Assembly: GCF_003515945.1 (NCBI RefSeq) | Contig: NZ_QWLM01000003.1 | Span: forward strand, 230,073 to 294,072 | DNA: 64,000 bases | Source: Dermacoccus abyssi | GTDB lineage: Bacteria; Actinomycetota; Actinomycetes; Actinomycetales; Dermatophilaceae | Direction: 5' to 3' | The notes under the pieces: generated by a model | Seen by the model: only the letters and a program-made list of their open reading frames with translations | Databases searched by the model: none | What the model was told of the DNA's origin: nothing | In this document: positions 44,134 to 52,145 of the stretch, piece by piece | How positions within the stretch are numbered: the stretch's first letter is position 1 | How the letters are laid out: each line of letters begins with the position of its first letter | Position numbers and translations under genes: made by a program

Positions 44134-45225
44134 ATGACAGGCGACCCTTCTCGACCCCTCGCACCTGCGACCCGCCTCGTCGGCTCGGGCCGTCCCCCAC
44201 GCTCCCCCGGCGCCTCGGTGAGTCCCGAACTGGCGATGACGTCGACGTACGTCGCGGGCGGCGACGTCAACTACGCGCGCGTCGGCAACCCGACCTGGAG
44301 CGCCTTCGAGACGACGCTCGCAGCGCTCGAGGGTGACGACTCCACTCGCGCGCTCGCGTTCGCCAGCGGGATGGGCGCCATCAGCGCAACACTGTCCCTC
44401 CTGCCGCACGGCGGAACGGTGCTCGCGCCGCGCCACTTCTACAACGGCACCTCAGGGCTGCTCGAGACGTGGGTCGCAAGCGGTCGCGCTCGCCTCGTCC
44501 GCATCGATCTGTCCGACACCTCGGCCGTCGAACGAGCCCTGACGGACGGCGTCGACGTCGTGTGGATCGAGTCCCCCGCGAACCCGACGCTCGAGACCTG
44601 CGACGTCGCCGCCGTGACGAGGTGCGCGCACGCCGCGGGCGCTCTCGTCGTCGAGGACAACACGTTCAACACCCCGCTCGGCCGCCGTCCGCTCGACGAC
44701 GGGGTCGACGTCGTCGTCCACTCGGTGACGAAGTACCTCGCCGGTCACAGCGATGTCCTCCTCGGCGCGGCGGTGACGAACGATTCCTCACTCGCCGAAC
44801 GACTGCTCACGGCGCGCACCCTCGGTGGCGCGATCCCCGGGCCGTCCGAGACGTGGCTCGCGCTGCGGGGCATGCGCACGCTCCATCTGCGCTGGGAGCG
44901 GGCCTGCGCGAACGCGGCCGAACTGGCCGCGCGCCTGGAGGAGCACCCGAACGTCGTCCGCGTCCGCTACCCCGGCACCGGAGCCATGATCGCCGTCGAG
45001 GTGGACGGCGGCCAGTCGGCAGCGAGCGCCGTCGAGGACGCCGTCGACGTGTGGCTGCCCGCAACGAGCCTGGGCGGCGTCGAGTCGATGCTGGAGCGCC
45101 GCCGTCGCCACGCCCTCGAGCCCGAGAGCGTGCCGGAGAACCTCCTGCGGCTCTCCGTCGGTGTCGAGGACGTCGACGACCTGTGGTGTGACCTCGACGC
45201 CGCCCTCACGGGATCCAGCGCCTGA
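44134..45225 (+). CDS. Trans-sulfuration PLP enzyme, cystathionine gamma-synthase-like
   Basis: A 363-residue PLP enzyme of the Cys/Met metabolism family. The PLP lysine is in HSVTKYLAGHSD, and cofactor-binding residues are in FASGMGAISA and ESPANPTLE. Start ATG 44134 (MTGDPSRPLA) is preferred; an upstream ATG at 44083 adds 17 residues. MetB and MetC/MGL subfamilies are hard to separate by eye, so the exact reaction (cystathionine synthesis or cleavage) is open. Divergent from ddl, convergent with gpsA. Confidence 0.88.
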   Translation: MTGDPSRPLAPATRLVGSGRPPRSPGASVSPELAMTSTYVAGGDVNYARVGNPTWSAFETTLAALEGDDSTRALAFASGMGAISATLSLLPHGGTVLAPRHFYNGTSGLLETWVASGRARLVRIDLSDTSAVERALTDGVDVVWIESPANPTLETCDVAAVTRCAHAAGALVVEDNTFNTPLGRRPLDDGVDVVVHSVTKYLAGHSDVLLGAAVTNDSSLAERLLTARTLGGAIPGPSETWLALRGMRTLHLRWERACANAAELAARLEEHPNVVRVRYPGTGAMIAVEVDGGQSAASAVEDAVDVWLPATSLGGVESMLERRRRHALEPESVPENLLRLSVGVEDVDDLWCDLDAALTGSSA

Positions 45226-45244
45226 GTCCGACCAACCTCGAGCC

Positions 45245-46246
45245 TCAGACGCGCTCGCTCTTGCGCGAACGCGACATGAGGGCGCGGACCATCTCGTCGG
45301 GCGTCCAACCCTCGTGGAGGATGGCGTGGACGCCTTCGACGATCGGCATGTCGACGTGGACGCTGCGCGCCAGCTCGAGGATCGAGCGGCACGACTTGAC
45401 GCCTTCGGCGGTCTGGTTGGTCGCGGCAGTGATCTCCTCGACCGTCTTGCCCTCCGACAGCGCGAGGCCGAACTGGTGGTTTCGCGACAGACGTGAGCTG
45501 CAGGTGGCCATCATGTCGCCCACGCCGGCGAGACCGAGGAACGTCTGCGGGTCGGCTCCCAGCGCGACACCGAGACGCGCCGTCTCGGCAAGTCCGCGGG
45601 TCAGCAGAGTGGCCGTCGAGTTCTCCCCCATACCCAGGCCGTGCGCCATGCCCACGCTCAGGGCGATGACGTTCTTCACCGCGCCGGCGATCTCGGTACC
45701 CACGACGTCGGCGTTGGTGTACGGCCGGAAGTACGGCGCCGCGCAGGCTTCCGCCACCTTCGAACGCACTCCGTGACGTGACGCGGCGACGACGGCCGCC
45801 GCGGGCTGCTTGTCGGCGACCTCCTTGGCCAGGTTCGGCCCCGAGACGACGACCACCCGGTCGGCGGGCACCTCCGCAACCTCTTCCATGACCTCGGTCA
45901 TCCGCTTGAGGGTTCCGAGCTCGATGCCCTTCATCAGCGACACGAGCGGCGCGCCGTCCGGGATGTGTTCGCGCCAACCCTCGAGGTTCTCGCGCAACGT
46001 CTGCGACGGCACCGCGAGAACGAGGATGTCGGAGCCGTCCATCGCCTCTGCGACATCACTCGTGACATGCACACGGTCGGTCAGGCGCAGGCTCGGCAGG
46101 TAGTCGTCGTTGACGCGGGTCGTCTCGATGGCTTCGGCGAGTTCGGGGCGTCTGCTCCACATCGTGACGTCAGTGCCCGCGTCCGCCATCACCGCGGCGA
46201 ACGCCGTTCCCCAACTTCCCGATCCCATGACCGTGGCCTTGGTCAT
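45245..46246 (-). CDS. gpsA: Glycerol-3-phosphate dehydrogenase [NAD(P)+]
   Basis: A 333-residue enzyme making sn-glycerol-3-phosphate for phospholipids. N-terminal nucleotide-binding motif VMGSGSWGTAFA, catalytic lysine in AGAVKNVIALSVG and the GMGENSTATLLTRG signature. The ATG at 46246 overlaps the plsC stop by four bases (ATGA), coupling the two steps of phosphatidate synthesis. Confidence 0.96.
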   Translation of the reverse strand: MTKATVMGSGSWGTAFAAVMADAGTDVTMWSRRPELAEAIETTRVNDDYLPSLRLTDRVHVTSDVAEAMDGSDILVLAVPSQTLRENLEGWREHIPDGAPLVSLMKGIELGTLKRMTEVMEEVAEVPADRVVVVSGPNLAKEVADKQPAAAVVAASRHGVRSKVAEACAAPYFRPYTNADVVGTEIAGAVKNVIALSVGMAHGLGMGENSTATLLTRGLAETARLGVALGADPQTFLGLAGVGDMMATCSSRLSRNHQFGLALSEGKTVEEITAATNQTAEGVKSCRSILELARSVHVDMPIVEGVHAILHEGWTPDEMVRALMSRSRKSERV

Positions 46247-47010
46247 CGTGCGCCTTCCGTTCGACTCGAGCGCGATCGCACGCGCGGGTTGTCCAGTGGT
46301 GTCGTCGTCGGGGACTCGCCCCGGATCTCGACGAGAAGCTCCGTGATGGCCGCCATGACCCGAGCTGTTGCCTCGGTGAGCACCTCGGCGTCGAGTGGCC
46401 GTGCTCGCAGGTCGTCGAGGTCGACGGGCGGCCCGGCACTCACCGTGACGTCGTGGCGGCGAACCACCGCGCTCGGCAGCGACTTCAGGGCGTTGCGCCT
46501 TGGGGGCAGGATCCGCTCGGGACCCCACATGGCGACGGGCACCAGCGGACACCCGGTCGTCAGCGCAATGCGAGCGGCCCCTGACTTTCCGGCCATGGGC
46601 CACAGGTCGGGGTCGCGCGTGAGCGTTCCCTCGGGCAGGAGGCAGACGATCTTGCCCGACTCCACGGCGTCGACGGCAGCGGAGAAGCTGTCAGCGGCCC
46701 GCGCTGTGCCTCGGTGGACGGGGATCTGGCCGGCACGCTTGAGAAGCGGCCCCAGGACGGGCGTCGCGAAGACCTCGGCCTTGCCGAGAAAGTGCGGCAG
46801 ACGCCCTGCGTGCAGGAGGAAACGACCCAGGACGAAGGGGTCGGAGTAGCTCAGGTGATTGCCCGCGATGACAGCCGGGCCGTGGTCGGGCACGTGCTCG
46901 GCACCGCGCCAGGTCTCCCGCAACCACGGCGAGATCCCGGGCGCGACGACACGCGTGATGAATCGCACGACACCGTTGCGTTCACTCTCGTCGAGCGAAA
47001 CGTCGGACAT
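46243..47010 (-). CDS. plsC: 1-acylglycerol-3-phosphate acyltransferase PlsC
   Basis: A 255-residue lysophosphatidate acyltransferase. The HX4D catalytic motif is NHLSYSDP, the substrate-binding motif PEGTLTRD. ATG at 47010 with CCAGGAGGTG upstream, a strong ribosome site. It shares the four-base overlap with gpsA. The longer upstream frame to 47685 is antisense to the FbiD-like gene and is not used. Confidence 0.94.
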   Translation of the reverse strand: MSDVSLDESERNGVVRFITRVVAPGISPWLRETWRGAEHVPDHGPAVIAGNHLSYSDPFVLGRFLLHAGRLPHFLGKAEVFATPVLGPLLKRAGQIPVHRGTARAADSFSAAVDAVESGKIVCLLPEGTLTRDPDLWPMAGKSGAARIALTTGCPLVPVAMWGPERILPPRRNALKSLPSAVVRRHDVTVSAGPPVDLDDLRARPLDAEVLTEATARVMAAITELLVEIRGESPTTTPLDNPRVRSRSSRTEGAR

Positions 47011-47154
47011 GGGCACCTCCTGGCTCGTGCGCAACTCTAGCCGCGGGCCGGCCCGAGGGCGGGCCGGAGCTCCGAGTCGTCGGCCACCGACCGCAGAAAC
47101 ACACCGGACGGTCCTCCTGGGCATTCGTCCGCGAAATCTGCGAGCATTCAAACC

Positions 47155-47757
47155 GTGCAGAACCGATCGTCCACCTGGAGCATCGTCCTCGCGTTCAGCG
47201 ACGGTCGAAGCCTCGCCGCGCCCCGCACCGTCGACCCCGTCGCGTGGGCTCGAGCGAGCGCCCTCGACACGATCGACGCCGTGAGCGCTGCCGTCGAACC
47301 TGCCAACCTTCTCGTCCTCAGCGATGACGAGGCCGTGCGAACCGGCGCGACGGAAGCAGGGGCTCACGCACGCGAACAGGGCCGCGATCTCAACGCCGCA
47401 CTGACTGCGGCGCTCGCCGACTGGGTCAGGTCCCATCCCGAACGCTCCGGCGCCGTGTTGCTCGGCCCGCTTCCCTACGCCGACGGCGACACGATCAGCG
47501 CTCTGCTGCGTGCTTGTGCCGCTACCGAATCCGCAGTCGTGGTCTCCGACGACGGCGGCTCCGTCGCCATCAGCCACCACGACCCCGCACGGCTGGCTCC
47601 CCGTTTCGGTGGCTCGAGCGCCGGACGTCACCAACGCGTCGCCGTGAGTGTCGGATCGCACTTGACGGACGATCTCGCGCGCCACGTCGTCGAGGGTCGT
47701 GAACCCGTCGGCTCACGCACCGCAGCCCTCGAACGCTCGGCGACGAAGGGAGCGTGA
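47155..47757 (+). CDS. Probable CofC/FbiD-like guanylyltransferase (F420 synthesis)
   Basis: A 200-residue protein from a GTG at 47155. It aligns in outline with the MobA-like fold of CofC/FbiD: an initial WSIVLAFSDG strand, LLVLSDDEAV, ADWVRSHPERSGAVLLGPLPYAD and VVVSDDGG segments. The same position beside gpsA holds fbiD (Rv2983) in Mycobacterium tuberculosis as I recall. It is divergent, lacking an obvious N-terminal KRL loop, so activity (PEP or 2-phospholactate guanylylation) is uncertain. Its stop overlaps the next start (GTGA). Confidence 0.65.
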   Translation: MQNRSSTWSIVLAFSDGRSLAAPRTVDPVAWARASALDTIDAVSAAVEPANLLVLSDDEAVRTGATEAGAHAREQGRDLNAALTAALADWVRSHPERSGAVLLGPLPYADGDTISALLRACAATESAVVVSDDGGSVAISHHDPARLAPRFGGSSAGRHQRVAVSVGSHLTDDLARHVVEGREPVGSRTAALERSATKGA

Positions 47758-47981
47758 GCATCGTGCAGGAACAGGCGAGCGTCCACCGCTTCGATCCCGA
47801 AACACTCACCGGCGAGGTCATCACCGACAACGGCCGGGTGCTGGCCTTCTCCACCGAGGCGTTCATGCGCAGCAGCCTGCGCACGCTCCGTGTCGGTCAA
47901 CGCCTCAACGTCGACATGGGCCCCGACGGTATTCGCCGACTGTGGATCGATGGAATCGGCGCCGGACAAACCATCCGCTGA
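47754..47981 (+). CDS. Small OB-fold/cold-shock-like protein
   Basis: A 75-residue protein, VSIVQEQASVHRFDPETLTG start. The pattern GEVITDNGRVLAFSTEAF...LRVGQRLNVDM resembles a cold-shock/OB barrel but lacks clear RNP aromatic motifs. GTG at 47754 overlaps the stop of the FbiD-like gene (GTGA), so the two are coupled. It is followed by a strong bidirectional terminator. Confidence 0.7.
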   Translation: MSIVQEQASVHRFDPETLTGEVITDNGRVLAFSTEAFMRSSLRTLRVGQRLNVDMGPDGIRRLWIDGIGAGQTIR

Positions 47982-48007
47982 CCTCGACGCGAGTACTGGG
48001 AGAACGA

Positions 48008-48048
48008 AAGAAGGACCCCGAGACCAAGCCGGTCTCGGGGTCCTTCTT
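48008..48048. terminator. Bidirectional terminator between the small OB gene and hup
   Basis: An 18-bp perfect stem, AAGAAGGACCCCGAGACC with GGTCTCGGGGTCCTTCTT, and a 5-base loop (48026-48030). It ends both the plus-strand unit and the minus-strand hup gene, with T/A-rich outer bases on both sides. Confidence 0.85.
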
Positions 48049-48060
48049 CGCTGTCAACGC

Positions 48061-48387
48061 TCAGCGCGAGGCGCTGGCACGTCCACCCGCATTACCGGTA
48101 CGCGGAAGCTTGTTCGGGTCCGCAGTGACGACCTTGAAATTGGTGCCGGGGGTGAACTTCGGCACGGCGGTGGCGTCGATGTGGACAGCCTCGCCCGTAC
48201 GCGGATTGCGACCGGTGCGCGCGGCGCGATCGACGCGCTCGAACGTTCCGAACCCCGTGATGCCGACCTTGTTCCCCGCTGCGACCTCACGGATGATGAC
48301 GTCGACGACTGCCTCGACAGCCTCCAGTGCCGCCCTCTTGCTCCCGAGTCGCTCCTCGAGACGGTCGACAAGGTCTGCCTTGTTCAT
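48061..48387 (-). CDS. hup: DNA-binding protein HU
   Basis: A 108-residue nucleoid protein, MNKADLVDRLEERLG start with strong GGAGGA ribosome site. The DNA-binding arm contains ARTGRNPRTGEAVHI. Only a short tail (about 15 residues) follows the core, so it lacks the long Lys/Ala-rich tail of mycobacterial HupB. Upstream (48433-48677) I see no gene before leuD. Confidence 0.95.
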   Translation of the reverse strand: MNKADLVDRLEERLGSKRAALEAVEAVVDVIIREVAAGNKVGITGFGTFERVDRAARTGRNPRTGEAVHIDATAVPKFTPGTNFKVVTADPNKLPRTGNAGGRASASR

Positions 48388-48677
48388 TCCTCCACCCTTC
48401 ACTGGCGTGCATTGCCCCGCGAAACCTCGCAATGCGCAGATATATCGATCAAATTACCCACAAGGGTGGAGCATCGTCCATCCGACGCGTGCTATCGAAC
48501 GCCGCTTCACGCGAGCGCGAAAGACCCGGACTGCCGCACCATTCCGCGGTAGAAGGGGAAGAATCGCCGACATCCTTGAGTGTGAACGTGATTCGCGAAC
48601 TGTGCAAGACCTCACACTCGATTTGCCGCGCAACTTCCTTGTCGCAGACCGCTACTACCGGGATTCTTCGATCTCAC

Positions 48678-49271
48678 CTATCGGACGCTCGTCGTCGGCT
48701 TCCAGGCCGGACGCTGAGCTTCGAACCGCTCGATGTCGCCCTCGTGACGCAGGGTCAGCGAGATGTCGTCGAGGCCCTCCATGAGGCGCCAGCGGATGTA
48801 GTCGTCCACCTCGAACGGCACGACGAGTTCGCCTGCTGTGATGGTTCGCGACTCCAGATCGACCGAGATCTGAGCGCCCGGCTCGTTCTCGAGGTACTTC
48901 CAGAGCAGTTCGACATCCCCTTGCTCGACCTGGGCCGTGAGCAAGCCCGCCTTGCCCGAGTTGCCTCGGAAAATGTCGGCAAAGCGCGAACTGATGACGA
49001 CCCGGAAGCCGTAGTCCATGAGTGCCCACACGGCGTGCTCACGCGAAGAGCCCGTACCGAAGTCGGGGCCCGCCACGAGAACGGACGCGTCGCGGAAAGC
49101 GTCCTGGTTGAGGACGAACGACTCGTCCTTGCGCCAGGCCGAGAACAGGCCGTCCTCGAAGCCCGTGCGCGTCACGCGCTTCAGGTACACGGCGGGGATG
49201 ATCTGGTCGGTGTCGACGTTGCTCCGGCGCAGCGGGGCGCCGACGCCCGTGTGGTTGATGAATCGCTCCAT
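48678..49271 (-). CDS. leuD: 3-isopropylmalate dehydratase small subunit
   Basis: A 197-residue small subunit of isopropylmalate isomerase (leucine synthesis). Motifs: [14 protein letters not shown] near the N-terminus and [17 protein letters not shown] for substrate binding. GAGGAGGAAA precedes the ATG at 49271. It starts 20 bp after the leuC stop and forms an operon with it. Confidence 0.96.
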   Translation of the reverse strand: MERFINHTGVGAPLRRSNVDTDQIIPAVYLKRVTRTGFEDGLFSAWRKDESFVLNQDAFRDASVLVAGPDFGTGSSREHAVWALMDYGFRVVISSRFADIFRGNSGKAGLLTAQVEQGDVELLWKYLENEPGAQISVDLESRTITAGELVVPFEVDDYIRWRLMEGLDDISLTLRHEGDIERFEAQRPAWKPTTSVR

Positions 49272-49291
49272 GGCAGTTTCCTCCTCGGTGC

Positions 49292-50683
49292 TCACAGATC
49301 GCCGGGCTCGGCGAGGGTGCCCGCGACGGCGGTGGCGGCGGCGACCTGGGGGCTGACCAGGTGCGTACGACCGCCCTTGCCCTGACGCCCTTCGAAGTTG
49401 CGGTTCGAGGTCGACGCGCTGCGCTCCCCCGGCTGCAGTTGGTCGGGGTTCATCCCCAGACACATCGAGCAACCGGCCAGACGCCACTCGGCACCGGCCT
49501 CGGTGAAGACCTTGTCGAGCCCCTCGGCCTCGGCGTCGAGGCGCACTCGCGCGGAGCCGGGCACCACGAGCATCGTCACGGAGTCCGCCACCTTGCGGCC
49601 CTTGATGACCTCCGCGGCGGCGCGCAGATCCTCGATGCGGCCGTTCGTACACGAACCGAGGAACACCGTGTCGACGCTGATCTCCTTGAGCGGCTGCCCC
49701 GGCGTCAGGCCCATGTACTCGAGGGCGCTGGAGGCGGCGGCCTTCGCCGAGTCGTCACCGAACGACTCCGGGTCGGGAACGTTCGCCGAGAGCGGGAGAC
49801 CCTGACCGGGGTTGGTGCCCCACGTGACGTACGGCGACAGCGAGGCCGCGTCGATCGTCACCTCGGCGTCGAACTGCGCGTCGTCATCGGTGCGAAGCTT
49901 CTTCCACTCCTCGACGGCGGCGTCCCACTCCTCACCGGCCGGCGCGCACTCGCGGCCCTCGAGGTAGGCGAACGTCGTCTCGTCGGGAGCGATCATGCCT
50001 GCGCGGGCGCCGGCCTCGATCGACATGTTGCAGATCGTCATCCGCGCTTCCATCGACAGGCCCTCGATGGCCTCGCCGCGGTACTCGAGCACATAACCCT
50101 GGCCTCCCCCCGTGCCGATCTCGGCGATGACGGCGAGGATGATGTCCTTCGCGCTCACGCCCTCGGGCAACGCACCGTCGACGTTGATCGCCATCGTGCG
50201 GAACGGCTTGAGCGGAAGCGCCTGCGTGGCGAGCACGTGCTCGACCTCGCTCGTGCCGATGCCGAAGGCCAGGGCGCCGAACGCGCCGTGAGTGGAGGTG
50301 TGGCTGTCGCCGCACACGATCGTCGCGCCGGGCTGCGTCAGGCCGAGCTGCGGGCCGATGATGTGGACGATGCCCTGCTGGGCGTCACCCATCGGGAACA
50401 GGCGGACGCCGAACTCCTCACAGTTCTTGCGCAGCGTTTCGACCTGCGTGCGACTCACCGGGTCGGAGATGGGCCCCGGCGTCGTGGGAACGTTGTGGTC
50501 CTCCGTCGCGAGCGTCAGATCGGTGCGCCGCACCCTGCGTCCCGCGAGACGAAGGCCGTCGAACGCCTGCGGACTCGTCACCTCGTGAAGCAGGTGAAGA
50601 TCGATGAAAAGCAGATCCGGTTCGCCTTCGGCGCTGCGCACGACGTGCTGCTGCCACACCTTCTCGGCCAGCGTTTTCCCCAC
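49292..50683 (-). CDS. leuC: 3-isopropylmalate dehydratase large subunit
   Basis: A 463-residue aconitase-family enzyme. Iron-sulfur cysteines are in [14 protein letters not shown] and CSMCLGMN. The N-terminus shows the [18 protein letters not shown] substrate loop and [13 protein letters not shown]. It is divergent from the NdgR/LtbR regulator, whose homologues repress leuCD in other actinobacteria. Confidence 0.97.
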   Translation of the reverse strand: MGKTLAEKVWQQHVVRSAEGEPDLLFIDLHLLHEVTSPQAFDGLRLAGRRVRRTDLTLATEDHNVPTTPGPISDPVSRTQVETLRKNCEEFGVRLFPMGDAQQGIVHIIGPQLGLTQPGATIVCGDSHTSTHGAFGALAFGIGTSEVEHVLATQALPLKPFRTMAINVDGALPEGVSAKDIILAVIAEIGTGGGQGYVLEYRGEAIEGLSMEARMTICNMSIEAGARAGMIAPDETTFAYLEGRECAPAGEEWDAAVEEWKKLRTDDDAQFDAEVTIDAASLSPYVTWGTNPGQGLPLSANVPDPESFGDDSAKAAASSALEYMGLTPGQPLKEISVDTVFLGSCTNGRIEDLRAAAEVIKGRKVADSVTMLVVPGSARVRLDAEAEGLDKVFTEAGAEWRLAGCSMCLGMNPDQLQPGERSASTSNRNFEGRQGKGGRTHLVSPQVAAATAVAGTLAEPGDL

Positions 50684-50768
50684 GCGTCCTCCTTCGAATC
50701 ACCGGGCCGTCCGACCCGCGAGACAAATGCCGTTGCTCAAGCGTTACGCTTTCTTCAGGCCTTTGAAC

Positions 50769-50797
50769 TTGCGTCTCGCGTCATGAGACTGCAATAT
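50769..50797 (+). promoter_or_regulatory. ltbR promoter with operator in the spacer
   Basis: -35 TTGCGT (50769-50774), 17-bp spacer, -10 CAATAT (50792-50797), followed by six bases and the ATG at 50804, so a leaderless transcript. The palindrome GTCTC-gcgtcat-GAGAC (50773-50789) fills the spacer. In this divergent gap it is the obvious site for LtbR/NdgR to control itself and leuCD. Confidence 0.6.
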
Positions 50798-50803
50798 CAG
50801 AAC

Positions 50804-51562
50804 ATGGACAACTCTAGTGGAGTCGGCGTTCTCGACAAGGCTGCGATCGTGCTTTCGGCGCTCGAAGCCGGTCCGTCCACCCTGGCTCAGCTCGTGGCGG
50901 CCACCGGCCTGGCCCGCCCCACCGCTCACCGCCTGGCTGTGGCACTCGAACACCACCGCCTCGTCGCACGCGACATGCAGGGTCGCTTCGTGCTCGGCCC
51001 GCGCCTCGTCGAACTCGCTTCCGCCGCGGGTGAGGATCGCCTCCTCGCCGCCGCCGGCCCGGTTCTCGGCGCTCTGCGTGACCACACGAACGAGAGTGCG
51101 CAGCTCTTCCGCCGTCAGGGCGACCAGCGCATCTGTGTCGCCGCCGCGGACCGCCCCATGGGTCTGCGCGATTCGATTCCCGTCGGCGCGACCCTGTCCA
51201 TGCAGGCCGGTTCGGCAGCCCAGGTGCTTCTGGCGTGGGAGGAGCCCGACCGCCTGCACCGCGGCCTCCAGGGCTCGAAGTTCACCGCCACGATGCTCTC
51301 CGGCGTCCGCCGTCGCGGCTGGGCCCAGTCGGTGAGCGAGCGCGAGCAGGGCGTCGCGTCGGTCTCCGCGCCCGTTCGCTCCCCCAGCGGCCACGTCATC
51401 GCCGCCGTGTCGATCTCCGGCCCCGTGGAGCGCGTCTCCCGTCAGCCCGGCCGCCTGCACGCCGCCACGGTGGTCGCCGGCGCCAACAAGCTCACGGAGG
51501 TCTTGGCTCGCGCCGCCGCTCAGCAGACGAGCCAAGTCACGCCACCTGCTCCGCGCTCCTGA
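50804..51562 (+). CDS. ltbR: IclR-family regulator NdgR/LtbR
   Basis: A 252-residue IclR regulator, MDNSSGVGVLDKAAIVLSAL start. The winged helix-turn-helix (LAQLVAATGLARPTAHRL) is at about residues 30-47; the effector domain follows. The N-terminal 90 residues match the NdgR/LtbR group, known to control leucine (leuCD, leuB) and other amino-acid genes in Corynebacterium and Streptomyces. The first 20 residues and the location beside leuC support this identity. An ATG at 50783 is a less likely start. Confidence 0.92.
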   Translation: MDNSSGVGVLDKAAIVLSALEAGPSTLAQLVAATGLARPTAHRLAVALEHHRLVARDMQGRFVLGPRLVELASAAGEDRLLAAAGPVLGALRDHTNESAQLFRRQGDQRICVAAADRPMGLRDSIPVGATLSMQAGSAAQVLLAWEEPDRLHRGLQGSKFTATMLSGVRRRGWAQSVSEREQGVASVSAPVRSPSGHVIAAVSISGPVERVSRQPGRLHAATVVAGANKLTEVLARAAAQQTSQVTPPAPRS

Positions 51563-51587
51563 ACCCAAGCCTGCAATAGGGCACGAC

Positions 51588-51631
51588 AAAGGGCACCTTT
51601 CTCACGACAAATCATGAGAAAGGCGCCCTTT
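51588..51631 (+). terminator. ltbR terminator
   Basis: AAAGGGCACCTTTCTCA pairs with TGAGAAAGGCGCCCTTT (17 bp with one mismatch) around a 10-base loop. It starts 26 bases after the ltbR stop. Confidence 0.75.
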
Positions 51632-51660
51632 GTTCGCGCGAAGAAAGAATTGCACCTACA

Positions 51661-51702
51661 GACAAAAAATCCCCGTCACTTGCGTGACGAGGATTCTTTG
51701 TC
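51661..51702 (-). terminator. Terminator of the tRNA unit
   Basis: On the minus strand GACAAAGAATCCTCGTCAC pairs with GTGACGGGGATTTTTTGTC (19 bp with wobble) around a 4-base loop, with a T-run in the 3' arm. It lies seven bases after tRNA-Glu. Confidence 0.8.
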
Positions 51703-51708
51703 TCAATG

Positions 51709-51780
51709 TAGCCCCGACGGGATTCGAACCCGCGCTACCGCCTTGAGAGGGCGCGTGCTAGGCCACTACACAACGGGGCC
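51709..51780 (-). tRNA. tRNA-Glu (anticodon CUC)
   Basis: A 72-base cloverleaf: acceptor GGCCCCG/CGGGGCT with a G-U end pair, discriminator A, anticodon loop CTCTCAA reading CUC, T-loop GGGTTCGAATCCC. The 3' CCA is not encoded. It is followed by a terminator and lies beside tRNA-Gln and the glutamyl-tRNA synthetase gene. Confidence 0.95.
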
Positions 51781-51902
51781 ATGGCCTGCCTGATGCCTTG
51801 CGGCTTTCAGCAGCGAGGAAAACTCTAACCGAAGTTGTCGATTTCCCGAAATCACTCGACGAGCGCGCGATCGAGATCGCCATTCTGCGCCAGTGATTTG
51901 CG

Positions 51903-51974
51903 CTGGGGTACCAGGACTCGAACCTAGAACAAATGAACCAGAATCATCCGTGTTGCCAATTACACCATACCCCA
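51903..51974 (-). tRNA. tRNA-Gln (anticodon CUG)
   Basis: A 72-base cloverleaf: acceptor TGGGGTA/TACCCCA, discriminator G, anticodon loop TTCTGGT reading CUG, T-arm AGGTTCGAGTCCT. CCA is not encoded. In actinobacteria lacking GlnRS this tRNA is first charged with Glu by the GluRS encoded just upstream, then amidated by GatCAB. Confidence 0.95.
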
Positions 51975-52145
51975 AGGGGGTTTCAGCGAACGCGCGCCCC
52001 GGCCTTGTGGGCCTCGGCCTTCGTTCCCCGAACCGAGTGAAAACTTTACCGAACGTTGGCCCAGGCGCCAAATCGGCGCCCGGTGCCGCTCCCCCGCTCC
52101 GGCCCGACCCATCGAGGGGCGGGGCCGGAGCGCGCTACGGCAACG

